NCBI RefSeq assembly: GCF_013090115.1
Contig: NZ_JABFNN010000039.1
Span: 372,001-436,000 of the forward strand
DNA from: Flagellimonas amphidinii
Lineage (GTDB): Bacteria; Bacteroidota; Bacteroidia; Flavobacteriales; Flavobacteriaceae
DNA length: 64,000 nucleotides
Direction: 5' to 3'
Shown here: in pieces, positions 18,032-27,826 of the stretch
Layout: each line of letters opens with the position of its first letter
How positions within the stretch are numbered: position 1 is the stretch's first letter
The notes under the pieces: generated by a model
The model's database searches: none
Seen by the model: the letters and a program-made list of their open reading frames with translations, nothing else
Told to the model about the DNA's origin: nothing
Made by a program: the position numbers and the translations under genes

Positions 18032-20137
18032 ATGAATCCCAATTTTCTGCAAACTCCAATTGCTTATTTAAAAGGTGTAGGCCCCAATCGGGCAGATGTG
18101 CTCCGTTCAGAGCTTGGGATTGAGACCTACAGAGATCTATTACACCTCTTCCCCAATCGGTATTTGGACAAGACCCAATACTATAAAATCAATCAACTAC
18201 AGCCTAGTGGTGCTGATGTACAGGTTATTGGCAAAATCATTCACATAAAAACTATAGAACAACGTCGCGGTAAACGTTTGGCGGCCACTTTTATGGATGA
18301 AACCGGACAAATGGAGTTGGTTTGGTTCAGAGGGCATAAATGGATCAGGGAAAACCTTAAAATCAACGAACCTTATGTGGTTTTTGGGAAAGTTTCGCGT
18401 TATGGCAGTAATTTTTCCATGGCCCATCCAGAAATGGAACTACTTTCTGAACATCAAAAAGGATTGAAAATCGCCATGCAGCCCATTTACCCCTCAACCG
18501 AGAAATTAAGCGCCAAGGGTATCACCAATCGGGTATTGGGTAAAATGATACAACAGCTGTTTTTAGATGCAAAAGGGCAATTTTTGGAATCATTGTCTTT
18601 CAACCTTATCGAACAATTAAAATTGATTTCAAAAAGTGAAGCGCTGTTCAATATCCATTTTCCAAAAAATCAGGAATTACTGGCCAGAGCACAGTTCAGA
18701 TTAAAGTTTGAAGAGCTCTTTTTTGTACAACTCCAATTGATTTCAAAAAAACTGTTACGCAAACAAAAAATAAAGGGAATGCCCTTTGACCAAGTTGGGA
18801 AGTACTTCAACAATTTCTTTGAGCATCATCTACCATTCAATCTTACCAATGCACAAAAACGGGTGATCAAAGAAATTAGGGGAGATTTGGGCAGCAATGC
18901 ACAAATGAACCGTCTGCTTCAAGGCGATGTAGGCTCTGGAAAAACCATAGTGGCACTCATGTGTATGTTATTGGCCATAGATAATGGTTTTCAGGCTTGT
19001 TTGATGGCCCCAACGGAGATTTTGGCCAACCAACACTACAACGGACTCAAAGAACTGTTGGGGAATATGAAGGTGAAAATTGCCTTATTGACAGGTTCCA
19101 CCAAAAAATCGGAAAGAACTTTGTTGCACAATCAATTGGAAAATGGCAACCTAAACATTTTGGTAGGCACCCATGCTGTTTTGGAAGATAAAGTACAATT
19201 CAAAAATCTTGGATTAGCTGTTATTGATGAACAACACCGCTTTGGTGTGGCGCAACGTTCCAAATTGTGGCGAAAGAATGAAGTGCCACCACACATTCTA
19301 GTCATGACCGCCACCCCCATCCCTCGTACTTTGGCCATGAGCCTGTATGGGGATTTGGACGTTTCGGTGATTGATGAACTTCCTCCCGGTAGAAAACCCA
19401 TCAAAACAGTGCATCGCTTTGATAATAATCGTTTAAAGGTTTTTCAGTTCATCAAAGATGAAATCAAAAAAGGAAGACAGATTTATATGGTCTATCCGTT
19501 AATTCAAGAATCTGAAGCGCTGGATTTTAAAGATCTAATGGATGGTTATGAAAGTATTGCCCGTGATTTTCCCATGCCAGAATACCAAATATCCATAGTG
19601 CATGGTAAAATGAAGGCAGCCGATAAGGATTACGAAATGGAACGTTTTGTGAAGGGTGAGACCCAAATAATGGTCGCAACCACTGTAATCGAAGTTGGGG
19701 TCAACGTGCCCAATGCCTCGGTGATGATTATAGAAAGTGCGGAACGTTTTGGACTTTCCCAACTGCACCAACTTCGTGGTCGTGTGGGACGTGGTGCCGA
19801 ACAGAGTTTCTGTATTTTGATGACCGGAAACAAATTATCGGAAGAGGCCAAAACCCGATTGCAAACCATGGTAAGGACCAATGATGGTTTTGAAATTGCA
19901 GAAGTAGACCTAAAACTACGTGGCCCTGGGGATTTGATGGGTACCCAACAAAGTGGTTTGCTCCATTTAAAAATTGCTGATATTGTAAAGGACAATCAGA
20001 TTCTACAAACGGCAAGATACCATGCCATACAAGTATTGAAGGAAGACCCAAGACTGGAAAAAGAAGCACATAAAGGTATCCTTTTTGCCTATTCCAAAAT
20101 GATGCAGAGCAAAGAGATTTGGGGGTATATTAGTTAA
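18032..20137 (+). CDS. recG: ATP-dependent DNA helicase RecG
   Basis: The chosen ATG at 18032 gives 701 residues and starts with FLQTPIAYLKGVGPNRAD, the typical RecG N terminus. An in-frame ATG 63 bases upstream lies inside the divergent gene and is unlikely. An OB-fold wedge domain (about 60-150) is followed by the motor: Walker A GDVGSGKT near 300, DEQHRFG (DExH) near 400, TATPIPRTLA, and the second RecA-like domain with VATTVIEVGVNVPNA and QLRGRVGRG. RecG reverses stalled replication forks and migrates Holliday junctions. It is a housekeeping gene. Confidence 0.95.
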   Translation: MNPNFLQTPIAYLKGVGPNRADVLRSELGIETYRDLLHLFPNRYLDKTQYYKINQLQPSGADVQVIGKIIHIKTIEQRRGKRLAATFMDETGQMELVWFRGHKWIRENLKINEPYVVFGKVSRYGSNFSMAHPEMELLSEHQKGLKIAMQPIYPSTEKLSAKGITNRVLGKMIQQLFLDAKGQFLESLSFNLIEQLKLISKSEALFNIHFPKNQELLARAQFRLKFEELFFVQLQLISKKLLRKQKIKGMPFDQVGKYFNNFFEHHLPFNLTNAQKRVIKEIRGDLGSNAQMNRLLQGDVGSGKTIVALMCMLLAIDNGFQACLMAPTEILANQHYNGLKELLGNMKVKIALLTGSTKKSERTLLHNQLENGNLNILVGTHAVLEDKVQFKNLGLAVIDEQHRFGVAQRSKLWRKNEVPPHILVMTATPIPRTLAMSLYGDLDVSVIDELPPGRKPIKTVHRFDNNRLKVFQFIKDEIKKGRQIYMVYPLIQESEALDFKDLMDGYESIARDFPMPEYQISIVHGKMKAADKDYEMERFVKGETQIMVATTVIEVGVNVPNASVMIIESAERFGLSQLHQLRGRVGRGAEQSFCILMTGNKLSEEAKTRLQTMVRTNDGFEIAEVDLKLRGPGDLMGTQQSGLLHLKIADIVKDNQILQTARYHAIQVLKEDPRLEKEAHKGILFAYSKMMQSKEIWGYIS

Positions 20138-20142
20138 ATGAA

Positions 20143-20166
20143 AATGCCCAACTAAAGTTGGGCATT
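20143..20166. terminator. Intrinsic hairpin between recG and the DUF2911 gene
   Basis: A perfect 10-bp stem AATGCCCAAC / GTTGGGCATT closes the 4-base loop TAAA. It lies in the 56 bases between the two convergent stops. The U tract is weak on both strands, so its strength is uncertain. Confidence 0.65.
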
Positions 20167-20193
20167 CCAATAATCGTTAATGATATGAGCGGT

Positions 20194-21306
20194 TTAGTTA
20201 ATCCCTTCTCCTTTTTCGGCTTTTTCAATATTGGCCTGTACCCTATCTCGATTTGCTTGTGCCGGAGCATTTTCCAAAGCAATTTTTAGGTGTTTTAACG
20301 TGGATTTATGGTCTCCCAAGGCAGAATACCCTCTGGCCAAACCATAATGAACCGGCCAAGTTCCCTTATTGTTCTTGGCGTTCCACTTAAAGACTTCTAA
20401 AGCTTTGTCGGTGTTGCCTTGTCCAAGCAATTGTCGGCCATAGCCATGTACTTCAAAAACAGTCCCAAGCGGCATGGCTTCTTCCATTAGCGCATTTGCT
20501 TCTGCAGTTTTACCTTGTTTGGCCAATATACGTGACTTAATACTTAGGTTATTGAAGGTTTTTTGGCTAAAAAACTGTCCGGCAATCGCAGCATCAATCC
20601 ATGCAAGGGCTTCATCTAAATCACCATCATTGTTCAAAGAATAATTGGCGGCTTGTTCCCAAGTTTGACGGTTGAATCCTGGCGAGGTTTGCAATTTTTG
20701 TCGAATATCTGCCAATACATTGTTGGTTACATCCGTCTCAATCTTAAAAGGAATTTGTTTTTTCTCCCAATTCAACGATGCCACAGCAGAATTTGGTCCT
20801 ACCTCATTAAACAAATAAGTAAGTTGCTCTACATGAGGAATCTCTGAAGTTTCCACATCCACACGAAGAACATCCTCTTCTGGTTCATAAAAATAGCTAC
20901 CCCATGCTCCATGATTTTTAGAGAAAATAATAGTAGCCGTATTGTCTTCATTGACAATCATATGCAATCCATACTTTCCTGCCGGAAGTGTTTTACCGCC
21001 AATGCTTAGCTCATCGGTTGTTTTGAATATGGTATTTTCATTGGCACCAGCCCTCCAAGGAGACTCAGTTGCAGTTCCAAATCCAAGATTGTTCATTCCA
21101 TAAGGGACCAAAGCACCCCAAACTTCACGATCGTTTACGCTAGGGCGCGAATAAATTATGGTAACATCGGTATTGCCAATACGTTGTGAAACTTTTGCCA
21201 TTTGACTGCCTCTGGGCAAAAATGTCAACTGGGAATAAGAACTGGTAGATACACAGAGTATTGCAATGAGAATCATGGTCGAAAAGACCGAGTAGCATTT
21301 TTTCAT
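20194..21306 (-). CDS. DUF2911 protein with C-terminal TPR region
   Basis: The 370-residue protein has a signal peptide (about residues 1-25, ending SSYSQ). Residues 30-175 are a DUF2911 domain with SRPSVNDREVWGALVPYG and PAGKYGLHMI, motifs shared by this Bacteroidota family. Residues 225-365 form four or so helical repeats of TPR type (ALAWIDAAI, ALEVFKWNAKNN, TLKHLKIALENAP). The function of DUF2911 is not known. It is likely periplasmic and transcribed alone. Confidence 0.82.
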   Translation of the reverse strand: MKKCYSVFSTMILIAILCVSTSSYSQLTFLPRGSQMAKVSQRIGNTDVTIIYSRPSVNDREVWGALVPYGMNNLGFGTATESPWRAGANENTIFKTTDELSIGGKTLPAGKYGLHMIVNEDNTATIIFSKNHGAWGSYFYEPEEDVLRVDVETSEIPHVEQLTYLFNEVGPNSAVASLNWEKKQIPFKIETDVTNNVLADIRQKLQTSPGFNRQTWEQAANYSLNNDGDLDEALAWIDAAIAGQFFSQKTFNNLSIKSRILAKQGKTAEANALMEEAMPLGTVFEVHGYGRQLLGQGNTDKALEVFKWNAKNNKGTWPVHYGLARGYSALGDHKSTLKHLKIALENAPAQANRDRVQANIEKAEKGEGIN

Positions 21307-21717
21307 TTGTTCGTTTTTGATGTATTAATGAATAAACTTTTAGGTTGTGTGCCCAATGTAGAAAGTTCATTGTTTATATAGCGTTACAGCAATGTTAAAA
21401 CAAAACGAAACATGTTAAATTTCAATAGATTACATATGATCTCCTCAAAACCAACCGGTCATTATTGTTTTCCATAAAGATAAATAGTAAACCTACGTCG
21501 GCATTAATTTTCACCATTGCTGAAAAGTCAGAAAAAGGCTGCATTTTCCTTTCTACACCAACGATTACCGAGTTTTTTGTTTGAAATAGGAAAAAACAGC
21601 ATTGCTTTTATTTTTAATGTATAAAACTTGGCTTGAACATCGTAATTTTCAGTTTAAAATATGAAGGTTTATATTTTCATATTTTAACTTTACCTGCTTA
21701 AAATTATTGAAGGTAAA
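21307..21717. other. Intergenic region between DUF2911 gene and leuC
   Basis: These 411 AT-rich bases must hold the divergent promoters of the DUF2911 gene and the leu operon. I see no gene. A 21-codon frame at 21412-21477 has only scattered Leu codons and no terminator hairpin follows it, so there is no attenuator like that of the ilv operon. TAACTTTA shortly before leuC resembles a -7 box but misses the final G. Confidence 0.5.
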
Positions 21718-23130
21718 ATGAGCAAGACACTATTTGATAAGGTGTGGGATTCGCATGTGGTCCAACACATTGAAAACGGACCAGATGTTCTTTTCATCGA
21801 CAGGCATTTAGTACACGAAGTTACAAGCCCCGTGGCTTTTTTGGGACTTAAACATAGAGGTATTAAAGTGCTTTATCCTGAGAGAACTTTCGCTACTGCG
21901 GATCACAATACCCCAACCTTGAATCAGCATTTACCGGTCAAGGATGAATTATCTGCAAATCAATTAAAGGCTTTGGAAGAAAATTCAAAAGCCCATAACA
22001 TCCCTTATTGGGGTCTTGGACATGAGAAAAATGGAATTGTCCATGTAATCGGGCCTGAAAATGGCATTACGGTTCCTGGAGCCACTATAGTATGTGGAGA
22101 TTCACATACATCCACACATGGCGCATTTGGTGCTATCGCTTTCGGTATTGGGACCAGTGAGGTAGAAATGGTACTGTCCACCCAATGTATCATGCAACCA
22201 AAGCCCAAAAGAATGCGTATCAATATTGAGGGCGATTTGAATAAAGCGGTCACCCCAAAAGATGTTGCTCTTTTTATCATTTCAAAACTAACCACCTCTG
22301 GTGCCACTGGATATTTTGTGGAATATGCCGGAGAGGTTTTCAGAAATATGTCAATGGAGGGACGAATGACCGTTTGCAATCTAAGTATTGAAATGGGTGC
22401 CCGTGGAGGTATGATCGCTCCTGATGAAAAAACTTTTGAGTACGTCAAAGGAAGAGAGTTCGCTCCTAAAGGTGAAGCTTGGGATAAAGCCATGGAATAC
22501 TGGAAAACACTCTATTCTGATGAAGATGCGGTATTTGATAAAGAATTGACTTTTGATGCAGACTCAATTGAACCGATGATTACTTATGGCACAAATCCAG
22601 GTATGGGCATCGGAATACAGAATGATATTCCAGATGCTGAAAAAGTTGAAGGAGGAACAGCCACCTATAAAAAATCACTGGAATACATGGCCTTCAACGA
22701 AGGTGATGCTATGATTGGCAAACCTATTGATTTTGTCTTCCTTGGTAGTTGTACCAACGGTAGAATTGAAGATTTCAGGGCCTTCGCTTCAATCATCAAA
22801 GGAAGAAAAAAGGCAGATAATGTAACTGCTTGGTTGGTTCCCGGTTCCCATCGCGTTGAAGAGGCTATCAAGCGTGAAGGTCTTTTGGATATTTTGAATG
22901 AAGCAGGTTTTGAATTGAGAGAACCTGGATGCTCAGCTTGTCTGGCTATGAACGATGATAAAATTCCGGCTGGAAAATATGCAGTAAGTACTTCCAATAG
23001 AAATTTTGAAGGAAGACAAGGGCCTGGTGCCCGTACCCTACTGGCCAGTCCATTAGTGGCTGCCGCTGCGGCCGTTACCGGAAAGGTCACAGATCCAAGG
23101 GAATTAATGGAAGAAGAAACATTTGTATAA
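21718..23130 (+). CDS. leuC: 3-isopropylmalate dehydratase large subunit
   Basis: The 470-residue protein has the normal LeuC length. The [4Fe-4S] cluster ligands are Cys345 (GSCTNGR), Cys405 and Cys408 ([10 protein letters not shown]). [13 protein letters not shown] near 128 and [17 protein letters not shown] near the end are aconitase-family active-site stretches. With LeuD it isomerises 2-isopropylmalate to 3-isopropylmalate, and in many bacteria also citramalate to methylmalate. It is the first gene of leuC-leuD-cimA-leuB. Confidence 0.96.
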   Translation: MSKTLFDKVWDSHVVQHIENGPDVLFIDRHLVHEVTSPVAFLGLKHRGIKVLYPERTFATADHNTPTLNQHLPVKDELSANQLKALEENSKAHNIPYWGLGHEKNGIVHVIGPENGITVPGATIVCGDSHTSTHGAFGAIAFGIGTSEVEMVLSTQCIMQPKPKRMRINIEGDLNKAVTPKDVALFIISKLTTSGATGYFVEYAGEVFRNMSMEGRMTVCNLSIEMGARGGMIAPDEKTFEYVKGREFAPKGEAWDKAMEYWKTLYSDEDAVFDKELTFDADSIEPMITYGTNPGMGIGIQNDIPDAEKVEGGTATYKKSLEYMAFNEGDAMIGKPIDFVFLGSCTNGRIEDFRAFASIIKGRKKADNVTAWLVPGSHRVEEAIKREGLLDILNEAGFELREPGCSACLAMNDDKIPAGKYAVSTSNRNFEGRQGPGARTLLASPLVAAAAAVTGKVTDPRELMEEETFV

Positions 23131-23214
23131 TAATGAACAATATCCTATTGGCAATGTTCAATGGAGTAATCTTTCATTGATGGTTGTTAATTGAAAAACT
23201 GATAATTGTAAAAA

Positions 23215-23811
23215 ATGGCATACGATAAATTCAACATATTAAAAAGTTCAGCTGTTCCATTGCCCATAGAAAATGTGGACACTGATCAAATTATTCCAGC
23301 CCGTTTCCTTAAAGCTACAGAGCGAAAGGGATTTGGCGATAACCTATTCAGAGATTGGAGGTACAATGCTGATAACACTCCAAAAGAACATTTTGTACTC
23401 AACAATCCCATTTATAGTGGAAAAATATTGGTAGGCGGAAAGAACTTTGGTTCTGGTTCTTCTAGAGAACATGCAGCATGGGCTGTTTACGATTATGGTT
23501 TCCGTTGTGTAGTTTCCAGTTTCTTTGCCGATATCTTTAGAAACAATTGTTTGAATATTGGAGTTCTTCCAGTTCAGGTAAGTCCTGAATTTTTGGACAA
23601 AATTTTCAAAGCCATTGAAAAAGACCCGAAAACTGAGCTAGAGGTCAGTTTGCCAGAGCAGACCATCACTATTTTAGCGACTGGTGAAAGCGAAAGTTTC
23701 AACATCAATGGATACAAAAAGGAGAATATGCTCAATGGTTTTGATGATATTGACTACTTGTTGAACATCAAAGAGGGTATACAAGAATTCGCCCAAAACA
23801 CCCCTTTGTAA
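23215..23811 (+). CDS. leuD: 3-isopropylmalate dehydratase small subunit
   Basis: The 198-residue protein shows PIENVDTDQIIPARFLK near the start and the swivelling-domain motif FGSGSSREHAAWA near residue 80, as expected for LeuD. It completes the dehydratase with LeuC, whose gene ends 84 bases upstream. That gap holds only a weak inverted repeat (TGAACA / TGTTCA). Confidence 0.95.
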   Translation: MAYDKFNILKSSAVPLPIENVDTDQIIPARFLKATERKGFGDNLFRDWRYNADNTPKEHFVLNNPIYSGKILVGGKNFGSGSSREHAAWAVYDYGFRCVVSSFFADIFRNNCLNIGVLPVQVSPEFLDKIFKAIEKDPKTELEVSLPEQTITILATGESESFNINGYKKENMLNGFDDIDYLLNIKEGIQEFAQNTPL

Positions 23812-23852
23812 AAGCTATTGTTGAACACACAACGGCATACCACAGCACTGAA

Positions 23853-25370
23853 ATGGAAAAAAGGACTGTTGAAATCATGGATACCACCCTACGGGATGGG
23901 GAACAAACCTCAGGGGTATCTTTCTCGGCATCTGAAAAACTTACCTTAGCTAAGCTTTTGCTGGAAGAGCTTAAAGTCGATCGTATTGAGGTTGCATCAG
24001 CAAGAGTATCCGAAGGAGAATTTGCCGCAGTCAAAAATATTACGGATTGGGCTGCTTCTGAAGGGTATCTTTCAAAAGTGGAAGTGCTCACCTTTGTGGA
24101 TAACGGTGTATCTTTGGACTGGATGCAAAAGACCGGTGCCAAGGTTCAGAACCTGCTGACCAAAGGTTCACTCAATCACTTGACCCATCAATTAAAGAAA
24201 ACACCGGAGCAACATTTTAAGGATATTGAAGCTGTAATTTCCAAGGCCCAAGAATTAGGTATAGCAACCAATGTCTACCTAGAAGATTGGAGCAACGGAA
24301 TGCGCAACTCCCGGGATTATGTTTTTCAATTCTTGGATTTTTTGACCTCCCAACCCATCAAACGGATTCTACTACCTGATACGCTAGGCATCCTTACTCA
24401 TTTTGAGGCAGGGGAGTTTATCAAATTGATTGTAGAACGCTATCCACAGGCTCATGTCGATTTTCATGGTCACAACGACTACGATTTAAGTGTTGCAAAT
24501 GTGATGGAAGCCCTAAAAGCTGGCTGCCACGGTTTACACCTTACTGTAAACGGCATGGGAGAACGAGCCGGTAATGCTCCATTGGCTAGTGTTGTAGCTG
24601 TTGTTAATGATTTTTTACCCGAAATAAGTATTGGAGTCAAAGAATCATCACTCTATAAAGTGAGTAAATTAGTTTCTGCATTTACTGGGTTCGGTATTCC
24701 CGACAATAAACCCATTGTGGGCGGCAATGTATTTACCCAAACTGCTGGTATTCATGCAGATGGAGATAGTAAAAAAAATCTATACTTTAATGATTTGCTG
24801 CCGGAACGATTCGGTAGGAAACGTGAGTATGCACTAGGAAAAACATCAGGGAAGGCCAATATCCAAAAGAATCTTCAAGAACTGGGATTAACCTTGAATG
24901 ATGATGAACTTAAAAAAGTTACCGAGCGAATCATCGAACTGGGCGATAAAAAGGAACGAGTCACCAAAGATGATCTTCCCTATATCATTTCCGATGTATT
25001 GGATTCAAGTTCCCACCATCAAAAAGTATTTGTAAAATCATACGTGCTCACACACTCCAAAGGATTAAAGCCCTCTACTACCCTTTCCATTGAAATTGAA
25101 GGAAAAGCATATGAGGAAAACGCACAAGGAGATGGTCAATTCGACGCTTTCATAACTGCCTTGAGAAAAATATATACAAGAGAAAATAGAGAACTTCCCA
25201 AATTGGTGGATTACGCAGTGCGAATTCCCCCTGGAAGTAACTCAGATGCCTTGTGTGAAACCATCATCACATGGCAGACCAAAGAAAAGGATTTCACCAC
25301 TCGTGGTCTGGATTCAGATCAGACTGTATCCGCAATAAAGGCCACAGAAAAAATGCTCAACTTGGTTTGA
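23853..25370 (+). CDS. cimA: Citramalate synthase-like (alpha-isopropylmalate synthase family)
   Basis: The 505-residue protein has a TIM-barrel catalytic domain (TLRDGEQT, residues 12-19; FHGHNDYDLSVAN, near 208; NGMGERAGNAPL), a linker with TQTAGIHADGD, and a C-terminal regulatory domain from about 390. It reads like the (R)-citramalate synthase of Leptospira over its whole length. The residues I recall as shaping the pyruvate pocket there (Leu81, Leu104, Tyr144) appear here as Leu79, Leu102 and Tyr142, with Arg14, Asp15 and Glu144 also kept. It would join pyruvate and acetyl-CoA on the way to 2-oxobutyrate and isoleucine. Lying where leuA is often found, it could instead be a 2-isopropylmalate synthase; sequence favours CimA. 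Confidence 0.72.
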   Translation: MEKRTVEIMDTTLRDGEQTSGVSFSASEKLTLAKLLLEELKVDRIEVASARVSEGEFAAVKNITDWAASEGYLSKVEVLTFVDNGVSLDWMQKTGAKVQNLLTKGSLNHLTHQLKKTPEQHFKDIEAVISKAQELGIATNVYLEDWSNGMRNSRDYVFQFLDFLTSQPIKRILLPDTLGILTHFEAGEFIKLIVERYPQAHVDFHGHNDYDLSVANVMEALKAGCHGLHLTVNGMGERAGNAPLASVVAVVNDFLPEISIGVKESSLYKVSKLVSAFTGFGIPDNKPIVGGNVFTQTAGIHADGDSKKNLYFNDLLPERFGRKREYALGKTSGKANIQKNLQELGLTLNDDELKKVTERIIELGDKKERVTKDDLPYIISDVLDSSSHHQKVFVKSYVLTHSKGLKPSTTLSIEIEGKAYEENAQGDGQFDAFITALRKIYTRENRELPKLVDYAVRIPPGSNSDALCETIITWQTKEKDFTTRGLDSDQTVSAIKATEKMLNLV

Positions 25371-25440
25371 CGATTAGAAGAAATCCAAAAACAAAGCATT
25401 GACATCTGATAATTTATATTGATAATTGATACCTGAATAA

Positions 25441-26496
25441 ATGAATTTAAAAATTGCCCTTTTGGCCGGAGATGGAATTGGCCCTGAAGTAATTGACCAA
25501 GCTGTAAAAGTTTCCGATGCTGTAGCTAAAAAATTCAACCATACTATTGAATGGACCCCTGCCCTAACCGGTGCGGCAGCCATAGATGCTGTAGGAGAGC
25601 CTTATCCAGATGAAACCCATGATGTTTGCCAAGCTGCTGATGCCGTGTTGTTTGGCGCCATAGGTCATCCTCGTTTTGACAATGACCCTTCAGCCAAGGT
25701 AAGACCAGAGCAAGGATTATTGAAAATGCGCCAAAAACTGGGGCTCTTTGCCAATGTGCGGCCCACTTTTACTTTCCCTTCCCTAATTGATAAATCCCCA
25801 TTAAAAAGGGAACGTATTGAGGGGACTGACTTAATTATTCTAAGAGAATTGACAGGTGGAGTTTACTTTGGGGAAAGAGGCCGTAAAGATGATGGAAACA
25901 CTGCTTTCGACACCATGACCTATCAAAGGTTTGAAGTTGAACGTTTGGCACGTAAAGGCTTTGAAATGGCTTTGAAAAGAGGCAAAAAACTTTGTTGTGT
26001 GGACAAAGCCAATGTTTTGGAAGCTTCCAGATTATGGAGAGAAACCGTTCAAGCTCTGGAAAAAGATTATCCAGAAGTAGAAGTTTCTTATGAATTTGTA
26101 GATGCTGTTGCCATGCGATTGATTCAATGGCCCAAAGGATACGATGTAATCATCACTGCCAACTTGTTTGGAGATATTCTCACCGATGAAGCTTCTGTAA
26201 TTTCTGGTTCCATGGGATTAATGCCTTCTTCTTCTGTAGGAAGCGAAGTCTCTCTGTATGAACCCATACACGGCTCATATCCTCAAGCAGCTGAGAAAGA
26301 TATTGCCAACCCATTGGCCACTGTCTTATCTGCAGCCATGATGTTCGAGGATTTTGATTTAAAAGAGGAAGCAGAAGCTATTCGTTCAGTAGTCAACAAA
26401 TCACTGGCAGAAGGTGTTGTGACCGAAGACTTAGCAGATGGCGGAAAAGCATATAAGACCAGTGAAGTTGGAGATTGGTTGGCAAACAATATTTGA
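25441..26496 (+). CDS. leuB: 3-isopropylmalate dehydrogenase
   Basis: The 351-residue protein has LAGDGIGPEVI at the start, the substrate Arg in RPEQGLLKMR, LRELTGGVYFG, CVDKANVLEASRLWRE and the NAD site GSMGLMPSSS with EPIHGSYPQAAEKDIANP. It oxidises and decarboxylates 3-isopropylmalate to 2-oxoisocaproate, and the homologous step on methylmalate yields 2-oxobutyrate. It is the last gene of the leu operon and is followed by a strong terminator. Confidence 0.96.
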   Translation: MNLKIALLAGDGIGPEVIDQAVKVSDAVAKKFNHTIEWTPALTGAAAIDAVGEPYPDETHDVCQAADAVLFGAIGHPRFDNDPSAKVRPEQGLLKMRQKLGLFANVRPTFTFPSLIDKSPLKRERIEGTDLIILRELTGGVYFGERGRKDDGNTAFDTMTYQRFEVERLARKGFEMALKRGKKLCCVDKANVLEASRLWRETVQALEKDYPEVEVSYEFVDAVAMRLIQWPKGYDVIITANLFGDILTDEASVISGSMGLMPSSSVGSEVSLYEPIHGSYPQAAEKDIANPLATVLSAAMMFEDFDLKEEAEAIRSVVNKSLAEGVVTEDLADGGKAYKTSEVGDWLANNI

Positions 26497-26537
26497 TCCT
26501 GCAAGCGTCTTAAAAAGATGCTCATTCATAGATAAAG

Positions 26538-26563
26538 ACCTGGGGTAGCACCCAGGTTTTTTT
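26538..26563 (+). terminator. Intrinsic terminator of the leu operon
   Basis: A 7-bp stem ACCTGGG / CCCAGGT encloses the loop GTAGCA and is followed by a run of seven T. It starts 42 bases after the leuB stop. Confidence 0.88.
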
Positions 26564-26698
26564 ATGGCTGAATCTGACATTATTCTAAAAACACCATCTC
26601 TTCTGTAGACTAATATTCTTTGTAACATACTAAAACATTCAGAAATAACGTTATATCATGAATGTAATCTTTTTCTCACTAATTTGTAAGTTAAAACA

Positions 26699-27826
26699 AT
26701 GGATATTTTTCAATCTAAAATCACGAGTGCAACTGATGTAAAAGAACTTGCCATACCTTTTGACCCAGATATCTTCTTTCTATTCATATCTCCTTCTTTC
26801 CCTAATATAGATGGATTTCTAAAACAACTAAATGAGAGTTTTCCGAATACCAAATGTATTGGTTGCTCTACAGCTGGTGAAATCATAGGAAATGAAGTGC
26901 TTGATGATACCATTGCATTAACTGCCGTTGTATTTGATAACACACGTACTGAAATTACATCCGTAAGCATGAAAGAATACCTAAACGACAGTTTTAAGGC
27001 AGGTAAAAAAATCAGCGAGGCTCTTTTGGCGGATGATTTAAGACATATTTTTGTGCTCAGTGATGGACTTATAGTCAATGGAGCTGAATTGGTCAAAGGT
27101 CTTCATGCCAATATCTCCCAAAAAGTTAGCATAACAGGTGGTCTTGCCGGTGATGGCTATGATTTCGGAAAAACATTCGTCGTTCACAATGATAAAGTTC
27201 AATCTGAACAAATTGTTGCTTTGGGTTTATATGGAGACCAACTTAAAGTCGGTTATGGTTCAAAAGGAGGATGGGACAGTTTTGGAATTGAACGAGTGGT
27301 TACCAAATCCAAGGACAATATTCTCTACGAACTTGACGGTCAACCTGCCCTAGAGCTTTACAAATCATTTTTAGGAGAAAAAGCCAAAGAATTGCCAGGC
27401 TCGGGACTTCTTTTCCCATTAAGCATGAGAGATGACGAACATAAAATTCCAGTAGTACGAACAATTTTATCCGTAAACGAAGATGACCAGAGCTTAACTT
27501 TTGCAGGTAATATTCCCCAAGGTTCTTATGTTCGGCTGATGAAGGCGAATATTGACAGAATAATCAATGGTGCAGAACAATCGGCTCAAATCAGTAAAAA
27601 AGGAACAGAAGACGAACATCAATTGGCATTTTTAATCAGTTGTGTTGGAAGAAGATTGGTAATGAAGCAATTGGTAGAAGAAGAAGTGGAAGCGGTAAAT
27701 GAAGTGTTTGGCAACAACATTTACACTACAGGATTCTACTCATATGGCGAGATAGCACCTTTTGACAAATTTTCTGCCTGTACCCTACACAATCAAACCA
27801 TGACCATTACCACTTTTTCAGAATGA
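26699..27826 (+). CDS. FIST-domain sensory protein
   Basis: The 375-residue cytoplasmic protein has a FIST_N domain (about 20-200) with CIGCSTAGEI and the GGLAGDG motif, and a FIST_C domain (about 210-360) with ALELYKSFLG, NIPQGSYVRLM and FYSYGEIAPF near the end. FIST proteins are thought to sense small ligands, perhaps amino acids, and to pass the signal to kinases. Its stop overlaps the start of the next hybrid kinase gene (ATGA), so the two most probably work as one signalling unit. Confidence 0.88.
   Translation: MDIFQSKITSATDVKELAIPFDPDIFFLFISPSFPNIDGFLKQLNESFPNTKCIGCSTAGEIIGNEVLDDTIALTAVVFDNTRTEITSVSMKEYLNDSFKAGKKISEALLADDLRHIFVLSDGLIVNGAELVKGLHANISQKVSITGGLAGDGYDFGKTFVVHNDKVQSEQIVALGLYGDQLKVGYGSKGGWDSFGIERVVTKSKDNILYELDGQPALELYKSFLGEKAKELPGSGLLFPLSMRDDEHKIPVVRTILSVNEDDQSLTFAGNIPQGSYVRLMKANIDRIINGAEQSAQISKKGTEDEHQLAFLISCVGRRLVMKQLVEEEVEAVNEVFGNNIYTTGFYSYGEIAPFDKFSACTLHNQTMTITTFSE

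Noticed and set aside
21412-21477. A 21-residue frame upstream of leuC as a leucine leader peptide
   Set aside because: It has only two separate Leu codons, and no terminator or alternative pairing follows before leuC.
22005-22493. A 162-residue frame antisense to leuC
   Set aside because: leuC is a conserved full-length gene, and the antisense frame shows no family features.
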